This document shows positions 1-10,887 of a DNA stretch of 64,000 nt, in pieces. Numbering within the stretch: position 1 is the first letter of the stretch; each line of letters opens with the position of its first letter. The notes below the pieces were generated by a model. The model was not told the origin of the DNA, did no database searches, and saw only the letters and a list, made by a program, of their open reading frames with translations. Made by a program: the position numbers and the translations under genes. The stretch comes from Fasciola hepatica. Lineage: Eukaryota; Platyhelminthes; Trematoda; Plagiorchiida; Fasciolidae. The DNA is taken from assembly GCA_948099385.1 (NCBI GenBank), contig CANUEZ040000020.1:8588501-8652500 (forward strand), read 5' to 3'.

Positions 1-2441
1 TTTCTAATTTTCATAAGCTCCAAAGGAACCGAACCATTTTGTCCATCGTCAAAAGAGTCGTCGTCCATATGCCATTCTGTTACGAAAAATGTGGCTCTAG
101 CCCCAATATCGATGACGAGATAATCTCACCGGATGGTTTTTCTGAGCTTCATTTAGTAGGTATTATGGTGATGAACGATGGTGTACGGGTAATAGCTATA
201 ACTATCCTACTACCCATATCACTTTCTCTGTTCTTGAGTAGAAATCTAGACACCTCTAACCAGAAGTCTGTCATCTACGGCAACGTTTAAATTTCCCACT
301 CTTGTCTTCCGTCTGATTTCGACGGATTCCCCAAAATGGCTGCGGTAAACGCACTTTCTTATATTATTGTTATCTAGTATTACGAGGGTTATGTAGAGGT
401 TCGTCGTCAACCCAGTCTGCTGCGTGAACCATGTACTTGACTCGAATGGTGTTCGTTTGAATTAAATTGCAATAAGCAAGCGGATGAGAGCCACTCTGGT
501 AAACTAATGTAAGTTAACGTTGCTTTCGCAAATCATTAGTTATGTGGGTTTTTCATTCGTCAAATTTGACTGTGCGTTTTGCTACCAGGAGAGCAAATAA
601 GTCACTGCCAGTAGTAGTTTCCACCAAACTTTCAGAATGGATCTCATCTTGCATACTCAAGTAATCCGGAAATGGGTGGACAGCTGTGAGTATAAGATAT
701 TCCATGGATATCTTGGTTGGACTTGCCTAAAGTACAGGTTGAATCTTAAGGGTTTGAAAAATCATCAGATTTCATTTCTACCTTTTTTCTTGGTCCTTAT
801 TTATCGTGATAAAATATTTTCAAAATCAGCTGAAAAGTATGCTACAAATATACTCACATTTGTGAACTGATTTTTGAAGTACAAAAATAAATATGATTAA
901 CAAGTGAATAACATTTATTATATAGGCATACATCATTTGACGACATGAATATTCTGAATTCACGGGGCATTTTTCGGTAGAATTTACCTTTTTCAATTTA
1001 GTTCCATTTAGATTACTGTTTTCCTTGAGGAAGCACGAATTCAATGATATTTGTGGGGACAAATGTCCCGCATTCACAGATCGTTGCTTTATTGATAGAA
1101 ATGGTTCTTTGGTCACGTACAATGTCAGTGAAGGATAGGTAGTGTGTGAGGATAACCCGCAAGCAACCGAGCAGCACACTCGGAATTCTATTAGTGGAGT
1201 TCAGGATACACAGTCAGGTACTGCTGGTTCCGTGGCATGATCTAGCTCGATGGGTATTAACTGAAGAAAGTTTTTTTCTTACAAGCCAGAGAGGAAGAGG
1301 CGTAGGACAAGTTCTGCCACGGATTTTAACTATCAGTTTGATGCTGAAACTGAAGGGATTGCTTTCTCATGAGCAATTTGGATCACTTACGGAAGAAGAT
1401 GTATCGACCCTCGGAAGCAGGTGGAGAAAGTTAGAGCTGTTCTATTTAACTACTGAATGGAACAAAATGTTACACTTCTTCAGAGTTTATTGTCGAAAAA
1501 CTGTTAGCTCATTAGACACATTTATCAATTCGATACTTTGGAAAATGCGACCAGGGGGGCAGCATACACCCTTCCTTTTATGCACTAAGCGAATAAGACA
1601 CGCCACTCTGAATGTGTTCAGACTTCACTCAAATCAAGGCCACCACTAATTCCATTCAAATTCAGCTCATTTCAAATTAGCTACGCAATTTTTAATTCTA
1701 TAAAACTAAGGGTAAACTTCTTTCTGCTTTGTAGATCTAATTATCTACAATTTTTAAGCAACTATACACTATTACCTACTGAGTTCATAAATCATTGCGG
1801 CATTTCCGAATGATTTCAGAAATTTCGGATTAGTGATCTCTTAACTAAAGTAATTTACAGAAATACAAAGAGACCTAGCGATAAATTTCCGTTGGGTGAC
1901 CTTGAGTGTTTGATTGTGCGAGAATCAAAGTGAATGTCAAGGTGAGCATGAGCCAAGCATCAATTTCTCGTTTAATACAAATAAAGCCAGAGATGTTTTC
2001 AAGATTATAAATTTGCACAACTTTCTCGGCAATATCCGTTCATTAAAAGTATTTATTGAATTATAGTTGGATAGCAAAATTATAAGCTGTTAGTATTACA
2101 ATTTGTAGATATAATGTAAAAAGCCATTAGAGTGAAATAGATAATTCTCTCGAAGCAACACTTAACCAGGCCTGATTTCAAATTAAAAGACAGAACTGAT
2201 GATGTTGCTGCTGTGTGCCACTAGTTACCGCCTACAGTCTGATTGGTGTTTATGATTGGTCAGAAAAATTGCCAATGAAAATTCAGGACCAGGAAGACAA
2301 ACCGCTGATTGGCTATGGAATATCTTCACTAAAATGTATAACAGTATTGAAGCATTTGGAATAGTCTCTGTCAGCAATACGATTTTCAGGAAATCACTCT
2401 AATGAACCAATACTGATAGTGTATTATTATTACTGTTCTGT
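1..2441. other. No supported gene upstream of the GPCR
   Basis: No coding region here can be supported. The longest open frame (1146-1649, +, 167 codons) shows no motif I recognise, has no flanking gene context, and is not long enough to exclude chance. A short stretch at 636-685 is bounded by an AG acceptor and a GTGAGT donor, but two frames are open, so it is not called. The promoter and any 5' non-coding exon of the GPCR may lie in this stretch; no convincing TATA box was identified. Confidence 0.5.
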
Positions 2442-3761
2442 ATGGAAGTCTTCAAGACTGACAGTTGGCCTGAAGCCATCCGACCATGCCCTTTCATGCA
2501 AAGTCAACACGTGGAAAACGGCACTGGTACTTCGAACGAAGAATTAAATCCGTTGGCTCGATTTGGTCAGAGATTTGGGGAGTTACATGGACCACTGAGT
2601 CTGGCTCTATGTTTTTTCGGTATTCCAACCAATTTGGCAAATATTCTGGTTTTAACCAGAACATCCATGTCACAGTCTGCAACTAATCATTTGCTTTTCT
2701 GGCTTGCTGTCGCGGATTTGATCACCATGCTACTCTATGTCCCGTCGTTGTATCATTTTTATATCGTTCGTCCCAACCCCATTCGCAGTCCTATGTACAG
2801 CCCGTACAAACTTTGGGTGATATATCAAACAGCCGCAGCTAGTGGGTTGATCATATTTCATTCATTGGCTTTGTGGATAGCTGTGGTTTTGGCTGTCTTT
2901 CGATATCTGTATATTGGATTCCCAACAGTTGGTCCAATATTAGCCACAAAACTCCGTGCATTCCTGTCAGTAATTATCCTGACTCTGTGTTGTGTTGTGT
3001 TCGTCATACCTAATGCATTGATAAACTATGTCGATCGGTGTTACGGGACAGTGTGGATCCCAGTGCGGCCTACGTTACGAGAAAACATGTCAGCCAAATA
3101 CGACGTGTACTATTCCGTAGGATTTGAACCCTATGAGGAAGACTCGTCGCTGCATGATGTTGCTGCCTGGCCAAAAAAGGAGCTGTACGCTATCAATACT
3201 TGGCTCCAAGCAAGTTTATTCAAAATTGTACCTTGCTTCCTATTGTCAGTTCTCACTGTTTTGCTGGTCTGTCAGATGAAAAGAGCAATCCGACGAAGAA
3301 AAGCTTTGCAACCAACAGCTGCCAGGAAACAGGTGAAACAGTTGTTGAAAAATAATCAAAAAGACAACCGGAATCAGCAGCATTCTGAGAACAGAACAAC
3401 TACGTTGTTACTGGCAATTTTATTGACCGTCCTTGTTGTGGAATTACCTCAAGGCATCCTTGTTTTGTGTCTTCAGCTGATTGAAAATTTCTATGTCAAC
3501 GTTTATCAGCACCTGGGAGACTTTATCGATTTTACAACCCTGGTCAACGAATCCACGAATTTTGTCATCTACACTACAATGTCCCACCAGTTTAGACAAG
3601 AATTTTGTCAATTATTTTTGATCGATAAAATTCGAGATTTTGTCAGACAAAAGTGCTGCACAAAAGAGGAGCGAAATTCGAAAGGACAAGAGAACTCGGC
3701 CACTTTGAAAAGGTTGAACGCACCAAATGATATTTGCTGTGCGACAAGTTTTCCGCTTTGA
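2442..3761 (+). CDS. Rhodopsin-class GPCR, myosuppressin/FMRFamide receptor-like (DMSR/Srw group)
   Basis: A 439-residue seven-transmembrane receptor in one uninterrupted frame, expected at the plasma membrane and coupling a neuropeptide signal to G proteins. Approximate segments: TM1 50-71 (GIPTNLANILVLTR), TM2 84-106 (LAVADL), TM3 126-152, TM4 172-194, TM5 254-278 (KIVPC, then basic RRRK), TM6 319-347 (ELPQGIL), TM7 356-379. N-glycosylation sequons sit at Asn26 (NGT) and Asn215 (NMS). FRYLYI (153-158) stands where DRY normally is, and NFVIY (373-377) replaces NPxxY. These substitutions, KIVPC, ELPQGIL and the MSHQFR after TM7 are the pattern I associate with the DMSR/Srw-type peptide receptors. 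Cys200 lies in the second extracellular loop, but no obvious partner Cys is seen at the top of TM3. The start is the first ATG after an in-frame TGA at 2403-2405. The ligand is inferred from family resemblance only; subfamily could be another FMRFamide-type receptor. Confidence 0.93.
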   Translation: MEVFKTDSWPEAIRPCPFMQSQHVENGTGTSNEELNPLARFGQRFGELHGPLSLALCFFGIPTNLANILVLTRTSMSQSATNHLLFWLAVADLITMLLYVPSLYHFYIVRPNPIRSPMYSPYKLWVIYQTAAASGLIIFHSLALWIAVVLAVFRYLYIGFPTVGPILATKLRAFLSVIILTLCCVVFVIPNALINYVDRCYGTVWIPVRPTLRENMSAKYDVYYSVGFEPYEEDSSLHDVAAWPKKELYAINTWLQASLFKIVPCFLLSVLTVLLVCQMKRAIRRRKALQPTAARKQVKQLLKNNQKDNRNQQHSENRTTTLLLAILLTVLVVELPQGILVLCLQLIENFYVNVYQHLGDFIDFTTLVNESTNFVIYTTMSHQFRQEFCQLFLIDKIRDFVRQKCCTKEERNSKGQENSATLKRLNAPNDICCATSFPL

Positions 3762-3766
3762 ATAAA
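3761..3766 (+). terminator. Candidate polyadenylation signal AATAAA overlapping the GPCR stop
   Basis: AATAAA begins on the last base of the receptor's TGA stop. If used, the 3' untranslated region would be very short. Another AATAAA near 4065 gives a more usual length, so this one may be fortuitous. Confidence 0.25.
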
Positions 3767-6700
3767 CGACGAATGTGGCAACCAAGTCATCCGATAGAAA
3801 TATATAATTGTGTCAATATGTTCAATGATATGCAAATACACCGACAATCCATTCCTAGTCTTTTAATCCATATTAACCAGTGATCACATTGGATGGAGTA
3901 AATTCTAGCTACGTAATTTCTAACCAGGTATTGTTTGCCTTTGTTAAATTTACCGAACCACTTGTCGTTTTATTCCACAGATTAGATTTTAAAAAGGTTA
4001 CAAATCAGGGCTAAGCAGGTCGAAATGGTTTCGGAACTGATTTCCTCGATACGACCACGTGACTAAATAAACAGTATATTTGATTTGTGGTGAGTTATTT
4101 ACATGCCAACTGTTTAATCCTTCTACGACAAAATAAGTATTCAAAATATTCAAGATATTTCTTCTGACCATTATTTTGTATTGTGTTTTGCGTGTATTCT
4201 CATACAGGCGTGCAAGAAGTGTATAACGGATTACCAAAAAGAACAGCAGGTACTTATACATCCGAAATGAAGTGGTTTATTATCCACCGAATACAAATAA
4301 AACAGTGGGGGACATTTAGAAAAAACATCGTGAGAATTATTTGGATGGATTGGTTTGGGTTAGAAACTCAAAATACTACCTCGAGAACAAAAATGACAGG
4401 AAACCACAAGGTTTTGCTGGCATAAATAAATGAAAAGAAACCAGATTCATCAATCCTGTAGCTGTTTATGTCCTTCATTTGGCTCCATTAGTTCACGGAA
4501 AAAGTGTTTGAACACATAAAAATAATTCTTTTTTTAATTTGCTTCTTGCTGATCCATCTGTAGGGGCACACTGCTCGGAATAATCACCATTTAAACTTGC
4601 TGATTTGGTGGACCATGTCAGTTTCGGCGTTGCTTACGGTACAGGTATCATGGATTCGCTGTCAGAATTTGGTTAGCCACAAAAAGATTTTCCTTAATAA
4701 GACAGGTCACGTAATATTTTTCTGAATATAAATGACGCCAGTCCTCGTGAAATAGAATTCTCACCTGCGGTCAGTTGTGTTTACAAACAGTCTAGGAGGT
4801 TTTCATTATGTTCATCATCTATTCATCGCCAAGTGACTTTGAGGTTTAGCGTTTTGTGCAGCGAGACATTTACATTGTATAATGAGGATATAACGTATTA
4901 GATTAAAACTCAATGCCATAAATTTCTACTTCACTATGAACATATTTAGTCCTTATTCTTCAGTTCCTTTGAAGTAAACCTTTCAGTTCACCAACCACCT
5001 TGATCCGAAACATCTTCATATCATCAAACCAAGCAGTATTTTAAAGGAGTTAGGAAACCACGGTCAGAATGAACGATATCGGAGATAGTAACTTTCGTCT
5101 GCATTGAGCGTCAATATCCATTTACTGTACAAAAACAATAATAACGAACTGAAAGAGAATAATACTGAACTATAAGGTAGGAGGAATAGAACGTGAATTC
5201 CGCAGGACAAGTTTAGCAATATGATTATGATCATGGGTTGGACAAACAGTTTGAGTGGTTTGAAAAGATTGTGAGTTGATTCGCTGCGTCCTGTGATTGT
5301 CAAGAAGTCAACAGACGACCTGACCTGACCAGGTGCAATTAGAATTGATGAAAGCATACTGTGATTCTTGATGGATGTTCTCACTTATCGTATGGAACTT
5401 TCGGGACTTCACAACTGTACTGAAACAGAAAGCTCGCCATTCATTCTTAGGGTAATACTGGAAGATTCGAGTGATTCAATCATCAGCTGTAACTGGGTGA
5501 TTATGTAATGAGCTATGATATGCCTTGTAGTAAGAAGAGCACCACAGAACCGAAGCTATAGGACATCCAGTTATTGGCATCGTTTGCGTATTTCCAGGGC
5601 AGTTGGCACTTATCCACGGGTATTGAGAAAAACACCAGTTGCAGATAGTGAAAACGCAAATACCTCTGACTGCAACAGGCTTCACAAAAATATAATCAAA
5701 TGAGTTTTATCAGGCACATAATTATTTGTCAAAACTAACCGTAGAATTAGTATGAAAACAGAAGCAAACAACTTATTTCTCGAAATGTTGGTTCATGGAC
5801 AGCAAGTCATACAGAACGTTGGACGGAGGATCTGGGTGTGTGTACATGCTAGCCGGTATTCATGTAGACGATTCACGAGCCGTTCGACGCAGTTTTGTAG
5901 GCAATTTTTAGTAAAGCCTGCCATTCCTGCTCGCATTTGCTTACGGTTCATTGTCACCATCGTTATCTGCTACGCTTCTTTCAGTAGTATCACCTTGTTT
6001 AGATATAAATGAACTAGAGATATAATTTTCTGATTGATTATAGGGCTGTAATTATACATTTCTAGAATGAAGCCAAAATAAATTTCACCAAAAGTACAGT
6101 ATGATTGAAAACAATGAGTCTTGAGCTTGAAAAACAGCACCTACAAATAATTTTGGTAACTGTTTGAACATCTTCACCAGACTATCGAAAATTGGTAAAA
6201 AAAAAACACTCAATAGAGAACTATCACAGTAAAGATGTTTACGGTTACTTGAGTTGTCCTGGACAAACCAAAACAAGCAAATGCATCCGACTGTGGCTTA
6301 CGGGCGGATGGATCGGGGTGTCATTTAGATTGTTGTCCTATAAATTGGGCATTACGAAAATACGCCATATTCTATCCGTACCACTGTACACCGAACCGAC
6401 AGCTCTAAAGATATAATGGATAAATACAAAGGTATCTGAAGTATACTACGCTGTCCGATTACTCTAGTCTAGTGTAGTTTTACTTGGTGCTTCACTGAAG
6501 CGACCCGTCGTTCGCTTAAAGTGTAAACTGGTCTCTAATTGGGAGAGCTTTTAAACACTAAACCCAATACAACTCTCAAAAAGCTTGTGTTAATAGATTT
6601 TACGGATAAACACAATTCTAGTGCTACGTTTTCTTCTGCAAAATCAAGCTTGAAGCTGAAACAGACCCATACTTTCATTGATCATCTAACAATCGCCCAA

Positions 6701-6965
6701 CCACTGTAAATTTCGAACCACTAATGAGGACAGAATAAATTATCTCGAGAAAACGGCCTAAGAAGCGGAAAAAAATCAGACCGGAGAAAATTCCAAATCA
6801 AATATATGGAACCTTTGCTGTATGTCAGAAATGTCCGATTTTGTCCTGAAACAACAATTAAAGGTTTTATTAAGTACCGTAACCACAAAAAGAAGTTAGG
6901 TTTTCGAAAAAATATTAAAAACGACTTCAGCCATCACTGTTTTCGAAGTCTGTAGGTGTTTTCAG
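3767..6965. other. No supported gene
   Basis: About 3.2 kb with many short open frames, none recognisable. 4758-4800 read on the minus strand ends in a strong splice donor (CGCAG then GTGAGA), but the preceding frames are stop-rich, so at most it is a non-coding exon. A frame at 5599-5703 (+) follows a CCAG acceptor and ends in a stop; it is not supported further. Confidence 0.45.
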
Positions 6966-7346
6966 TATATGAATGGTCTGTTGATAATGTCGTCCGGTTT
7001 ATTTATGACAATGGCTCGTCAAACCTTTATTTGCTGGGCGGTTTTCGTATGTACACTTCCAAGTAAACGAACATGATTACCTTAAAAATATAATACATTC
7101 GGAGTCGCACAAGATTATCGTGATTTATCTTCCGTGGGAAATGAAAAAGTACAAGTACAACATATACAGGAGCTATTCAAAGAGTTTTGCCATCTATTTT
7201 TGTCACAGCTGTCCGACCTGCTTAGGCGAGTACGCGGAACAGATTGTGATCACGTGTCTTGTGAAAAACCATGTGATTTTCAGGATAAAATGGTGAACGT
7301 GAAAGAAACAACAAAATTTGTGCGATGGATGAAGAGCCAGTGCACG
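6966..7346 (+). other. Two possible small exons, unassigned
   Basis: 6966-7046 lies between GTGTTTTCAG and GTATGT and encodes 27 codons with a hydrophobic, membrane-like run (GLLIMSSGLFM). 7284-7346 lies between TGATTTTCAG and GTAATG and encodes 21 codons, phase 0 at both ends, including MVNVKETTKFVRWMKS. Both are in-frame with each other by phase. I recognise neither. Short acceptor-donor pairs with an open frame arise often by chance, so this is only a pointer. Confidence 0.15.
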
Positions 7347-8263
7347 GTAATGCTCGGCGGAACATACGGAACACATTGACAAGGTGGACAGTGAAGGACT
7401 GTCAACAGGGGTCCTTATGTCATGTCAAATGCAGAACATGGTTAGTGGTCATCAGGATTCAGCAGCAATTGGGGAACGGCGGGTAGTCAAAAGTAGGTGC
7501 GCACCAACTGTAGAACTCAGAGTGATTCCTATTGCAATATTGCATTTTTACAGCAACTGGGAGAGGACACATTATGGTCACTACGCTCACTATGTTTATC
7601 GGGTATTGCCTTCAGAAGTGACCCCAAGATTCGGGGTGGAGTGACACATTAGTTCTCATTGGATCGGATGCGGAAATGGATCAAGAAATACCAGAATTTA
7701 TCACTGTATTTGCTCCGATTATCATTGTGGATGGGGCAAGTAAAACATATCGGTTCAAATATTGCACGGATAAAGATACTTGAAGTGGGTAAGATGGACT
7801 GAAGCCACTGATGGTACAGTGAAGCCTCCAGAGTTGGGGCCAAGAGAAACAAACATTCTGGCTTCCACCTCGATGCGCATCTTTTCTTATTGACTGCGTT
7901 AATACTGGATTACGTGAAGTTAATCTGGAAATGTGAGCCCGAAAAGAGCTCCCTTTAAATGGCTGCTCTACTTGTTGGTCCGCTTTTGTATTAGCTTAAT
8001 TCGGAACTACTTATTTTATTCAATCCATAATTGCCATGTTGAGTACCTAGAATTATTCAGAGCAACTTCTAATATCGATGAAAGACCGGCTTGGACAACA
8101 AAATGCGTGCCAACTATCGGAGCTCCGAAACTGGAGCCATCACGCAAAGAAACGCAAAACAGCAGTTTGGCAGGCTGCTTTTAAATGCACAACGCCAAGC
8201 ATTATGGCTGTTTCTAGTGCTATATGTAATAAAATGCGTTCGTTACTCAACAACCTATGAGAT

Positions 8264-8265
<2 letters not shown>
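7347..8265. other. No supported gene
   Basis: Short open frames in several phases, none with recognisable motifs. One at 7551-7640 (+) follows a good acceptor (ATTTTTACAG) but two frames are open and no clear donor is seen. Confidence 0.45.

Positions 8266-8318
<53 letters not shown>
8266..8318. repeat. (TA)n microsatellite, ~26 units
   Basis: A perfect alternating TA tract of about 53 bp. Frames through it translate to Tyr-Ile repeats and are not genes. Confidence 0.97.
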
Positions 8319-8320
<2 letters not shown>

Positions 8321-8668
8321 TATACACGGTCCTCAGGTTTAGAAACACTTGCGCAGTGTTACCAAGAAAATCGGTTGAAAGAAAATATGGAGGACATTAT
8401 GGTTCAAATAGAAGAATTTGCCTGCTTTATTCAAGTCCGTATGCAAAACAAGAAAGGAAAAGGTGGTGGCTTTGAAACCTACATCAGTTCTAAGTGGTAC
8501 TGCATGTTCTAGGTACTTTTTCCTACTCATGCGACGGAATCGATGGTTTATCTGTATCACGTTCCCCTAGATTCTCTCGTGTTGGTTGAGTTATCATTGC
8601 TTTAGCAGACTGTTCTATGGACTCCACCCTCCCGGCAGAAACTTCAGGCCACCTGACTTACCTGTACT

Positions 8669-8724
8669 GGGAAGCTCCAGACTCGAGTTTCGCTCTTGTT
8701 AGAGCTCATCAGTGGTGCATATCC
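8669..8724 (-). ncRNA. Hammerhead ribozyme, complete core
   Basis: On the minus strand every conserved core block is present: CTGATGA at 8712-8706, GAAAC at 8691-8687, and the cleavage triplet GTC at 8682-8680. Stem II is GCTCT/AGAGC, five perfect pairs around AACA. Stem III is minimal: after the A-U pair a single C-G pair closes TCGA, and CTCGAG is palindromic. Stem I begins CCA/TGG, has one A-A mismatch, then GC/GC, an internal loop, and GGA/TCC. The predicted cut lies between 8680 and 8679. The very short stem III suggests that cleavage may need dimerisation, as reported for other minimal metazoan hammerheads; that is inference. Confidence 0.85.
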
Positions 8725-8737
8725 TCTGCCACACTCA

Positions 8738-8790
8738 GGATTTGAACCCTGACCATTTTAACCTCAAAAGTTTGTGTTACTACTGTGCCA
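8738..8790 (-). promoter_or_regulatory. RNA polymerase III-type internal promoter (A and B boxes)
   Basis: Minus strand: TGGCACAGTAG at 8790-8780 fits the A-box consensus TRGCNNARYNGG except near its end. GGTTCAAATCC at 8748-8738 fits the B-box consensus GGTTCRANNCC exactly. The roughly 30-bp spacing is tRNA-like. A true tRNA gene is unlikely because no acceptor stem closes. Confidence 0.65.
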
Positions 8791-8994
8791 CCCTGCTCGC
8801 GTCCGGGCTGATCCGAATCACCACGGTAAGCTTATTCAGATGTCGACCTCTGTGACAACCAGAGATGCCCGACAGCTGAAACAAAGACCGATCAATCCCA
8901 CATACTACTCGCAAGTAATTCCGTGAAACCTAATTTATCATTGGTAAAATTTGCGTAAAACCACAGTGCTAACAAACCTCAGTTACCACTTTCC

Positions 8995-9276
8995 ATGATT
9001 TACTTATTCCTTTCATTGTCTCCATGCTTGACGATTGACTTTAATCACATATCAACACTTCCCCTTCCGTCTTTCCATCTTCCTAATATCTGTCATACTT
9101 CGACTCGTGGTGACTCCCAGTTAGACCACATCCTGACCAATCACTCAGAAATTTTCCCAGTTAGGCTGAGTACACCCTTTAGCATCGATGATCACTGCAT
9201 ATTGCATATTAGGCCTGAAAGGTATTTTCATCGTGGTCATTTAGCACGCACGCACACACATACATACACATTCTAA
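8995..9276 (+). pseudogene. LINE endonuclease, C-terminal fragment
   Basis: Open for 93 codons. TRGDSQLDHILTNHSEIF followed by SIDDHCILHI matches the end of the APE-type endonuclease of LINEs, where a conserved S-D-H histidine block lies about 30 residues after the QLD motif. Here the block reads DDH. The N-terminal catalytic part is not visible upstream; 8.9 kb runs into unrelated sequence. Nicking activity is not expected from this remnant. Confidence 0.7.
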
Positions 9277-9741
9277 ACAGATACGCTTCAAACAAAGAAC
9301 CACTTCGACAGCGAATATATTATTCCCTAACCATTCACTGTTCCTTGTTACATCTTGGCTCAAGGATTGGCCGCTCCCGTATTTTTATGTAACCTTTAAG
9401 GCGAAAGTGGTCAAGTGGATGTTTAATACTTGTTGTCTCATGGAAGCTGCTTACTTCTAATCTGGAGGGGTAGTTTTCATATCTGAATCCGTTACCCAGA
9501 AAAAGAGAATTAGCTCACTTGATGTCAAACAACACAGGCTCGTTGAATGTCACTTTTGGTAAAACCCCAGATCACACGGTTTGATGGTAAATTTTTCCGA
9601 CGGTTGTCTAACTCCTGAAATATCAAACACAGATGGCGTGAAATCGAGCTCCTCTGCGGCTGGGCAAGAAAATCCTCAAAGGCGAATGTAAAAGTAAACC
9701 TTCTCAATGTCTCATTTCTCCGACAATCTGATGAACGAAGT

Positions 9742-10500
9742 TTGATTTTTCCGTCGTCTATCTTGTTTGAAATTCAACTGGTTTCAACCACACATGTTCT
9801 CGTTTCCCTCAAATCAACAAAGATGACGAGGTCAGCTGGTCCAGACGGTCTTCCAACAGATGTGCGCAAATTTGGGTCCGGTTCTCTGTGTGACCTGATG
9901 AAGTCGGTAATTATTAATTTAGTGGAACCATATTTAATTTCCGACTATTGGCATCTTGTTGACATAATCCCTATACCCAAACAATCTCATAGCCAGAAGG
10001 GAATCAACGTTCGTCCAAAAAAGGCGCTGTTCTCATCGGCATTGAAACTTGCTTCTTCCACTTAAAGCACAGAGGAGGCCCAGACGAGGAGGTACGATTT
10101 TCGTACTAATCCAAACGCTCTACAGTTTATCCAGTAGTGTCCAATTTGCACCGTATTGCTTTGTCTCCTAGTGATTTAAACAAGTCAGTTAGATGTGCTT
10201 TTCTTGATTACTCCTCAGCATATAACAGTGTGCCACTCTCGCTTCTTCTCAAAAAATAATAACCTTTTGGCTGTTCCGCGTATTTACTGAATAGGTTGAA
10301 ACACAATGTGTCTAGAAGGACAAAATGGATCAAAGTAGGCAGAAAAATCTCCAAAGCTCTCGTAACCAGTGCAGGTGTACTCCAAGGTGCTGTTCTTTCT
10401 CCATATTTGTTTTCAACCTACGTTAGTGATTTGCCTGTCTTGCACCCACCCCCGCACCCTAAATATCGTGAAGATGTTGTTTTGGCTTGATCTTTCTGAA
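9742..10500 (+). pseudogene. LINE reverse transcriptase, broken
   Basis: SAGPDGLPTDV (near 9830) is the entry to the fingers. AFLDYSSAYNSVP (near 10200) is motif A with its catalytic Asp. TSAGVLQGAVLSPYLF (near 10360-10415) is motif B. KYREDVVLA (near 10465) is motif C, where YADD has become YRED, so the metal-binding pair is damaged. Stops occur after 10065, after motif A (TAA near 10257) and after motif C. Related coding (IAKKTYF) continues to about 10610. All blocks stay on the plus strand in the expected order. Confidence 0.8.
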
Positions 10501-10887
10501 ATAGATCAGACTTCGGCTAATTCAGTGCAAATCTCGGAGATAGTAAAAACTTTCCTAATCATTGTGTTTTCTGTTGAATGATAGTTATTGCCAAGAAAAC
10601 ATACTTCCCATCACTCCTTCCCGTTTCGATAAACACAATTCCACCCATAATACTACCCCCTCACACGTAGTAACCATGTGAAATAACTTGATATTACTCT
10701 GCAGCGTAATGTGCATTGGTCTTTGCACTTTGAAATCACAGTAGTATAACTGCGTCGTTTGTCGTATCAGATTCGAAGGCTAAGGCAATTCAGTTTACCA
10801 CAGTCTGTTATTTCCACTTTTCAGATACAGTGGATGTAATCTGTCATTCTTTATTTTTGCCTTGCAATTATTCCAGGACTACGAAAA

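Larger units (their letters stand above)
8621..8815 (-). mobile_element. tRNA-headed short interspersed element carrying a hammerhead ribozyme
   Basis: Read on the minus strand the element begins with a tRNA-like head (CAGCCCGGA near 8805, A box at 8780-8790, B box at 8738-8748), then a hammerhead ribozyme (8669-8724), then a tail of about 50 bp. A second element at 61.84-62.0 kb has the same order and also starts CAGCCCGGA, which supports a dispersed family. Schistosome SM-alpha repeats are known to combine a pol III-type promoter with a hammerhead; this looks like the same class. It sits immediately upstream of the LINE at 9.0 kb but on the opposite strand. No target-site duplication was identified, so both ends are approximate. 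Confidence 0.75.

Noticed and set aside
1146..1649. 167-codon open frame on +
   Set aside because: No motif, no context, and in 64 kb one frame of this size can arise by chance.
4758..4800. Minus-strand exon before a strong GTGAGA donor
   Set aside because: All frames before the donor contain nearby stops and no acceptor is convincing.
8091..8475. Open frames with long Tyr-Ile repeats here and at 31.7, 38.45 and 41.5 kb
   Set aside because: They are translations of (TA)n microsatellites, not proteins.
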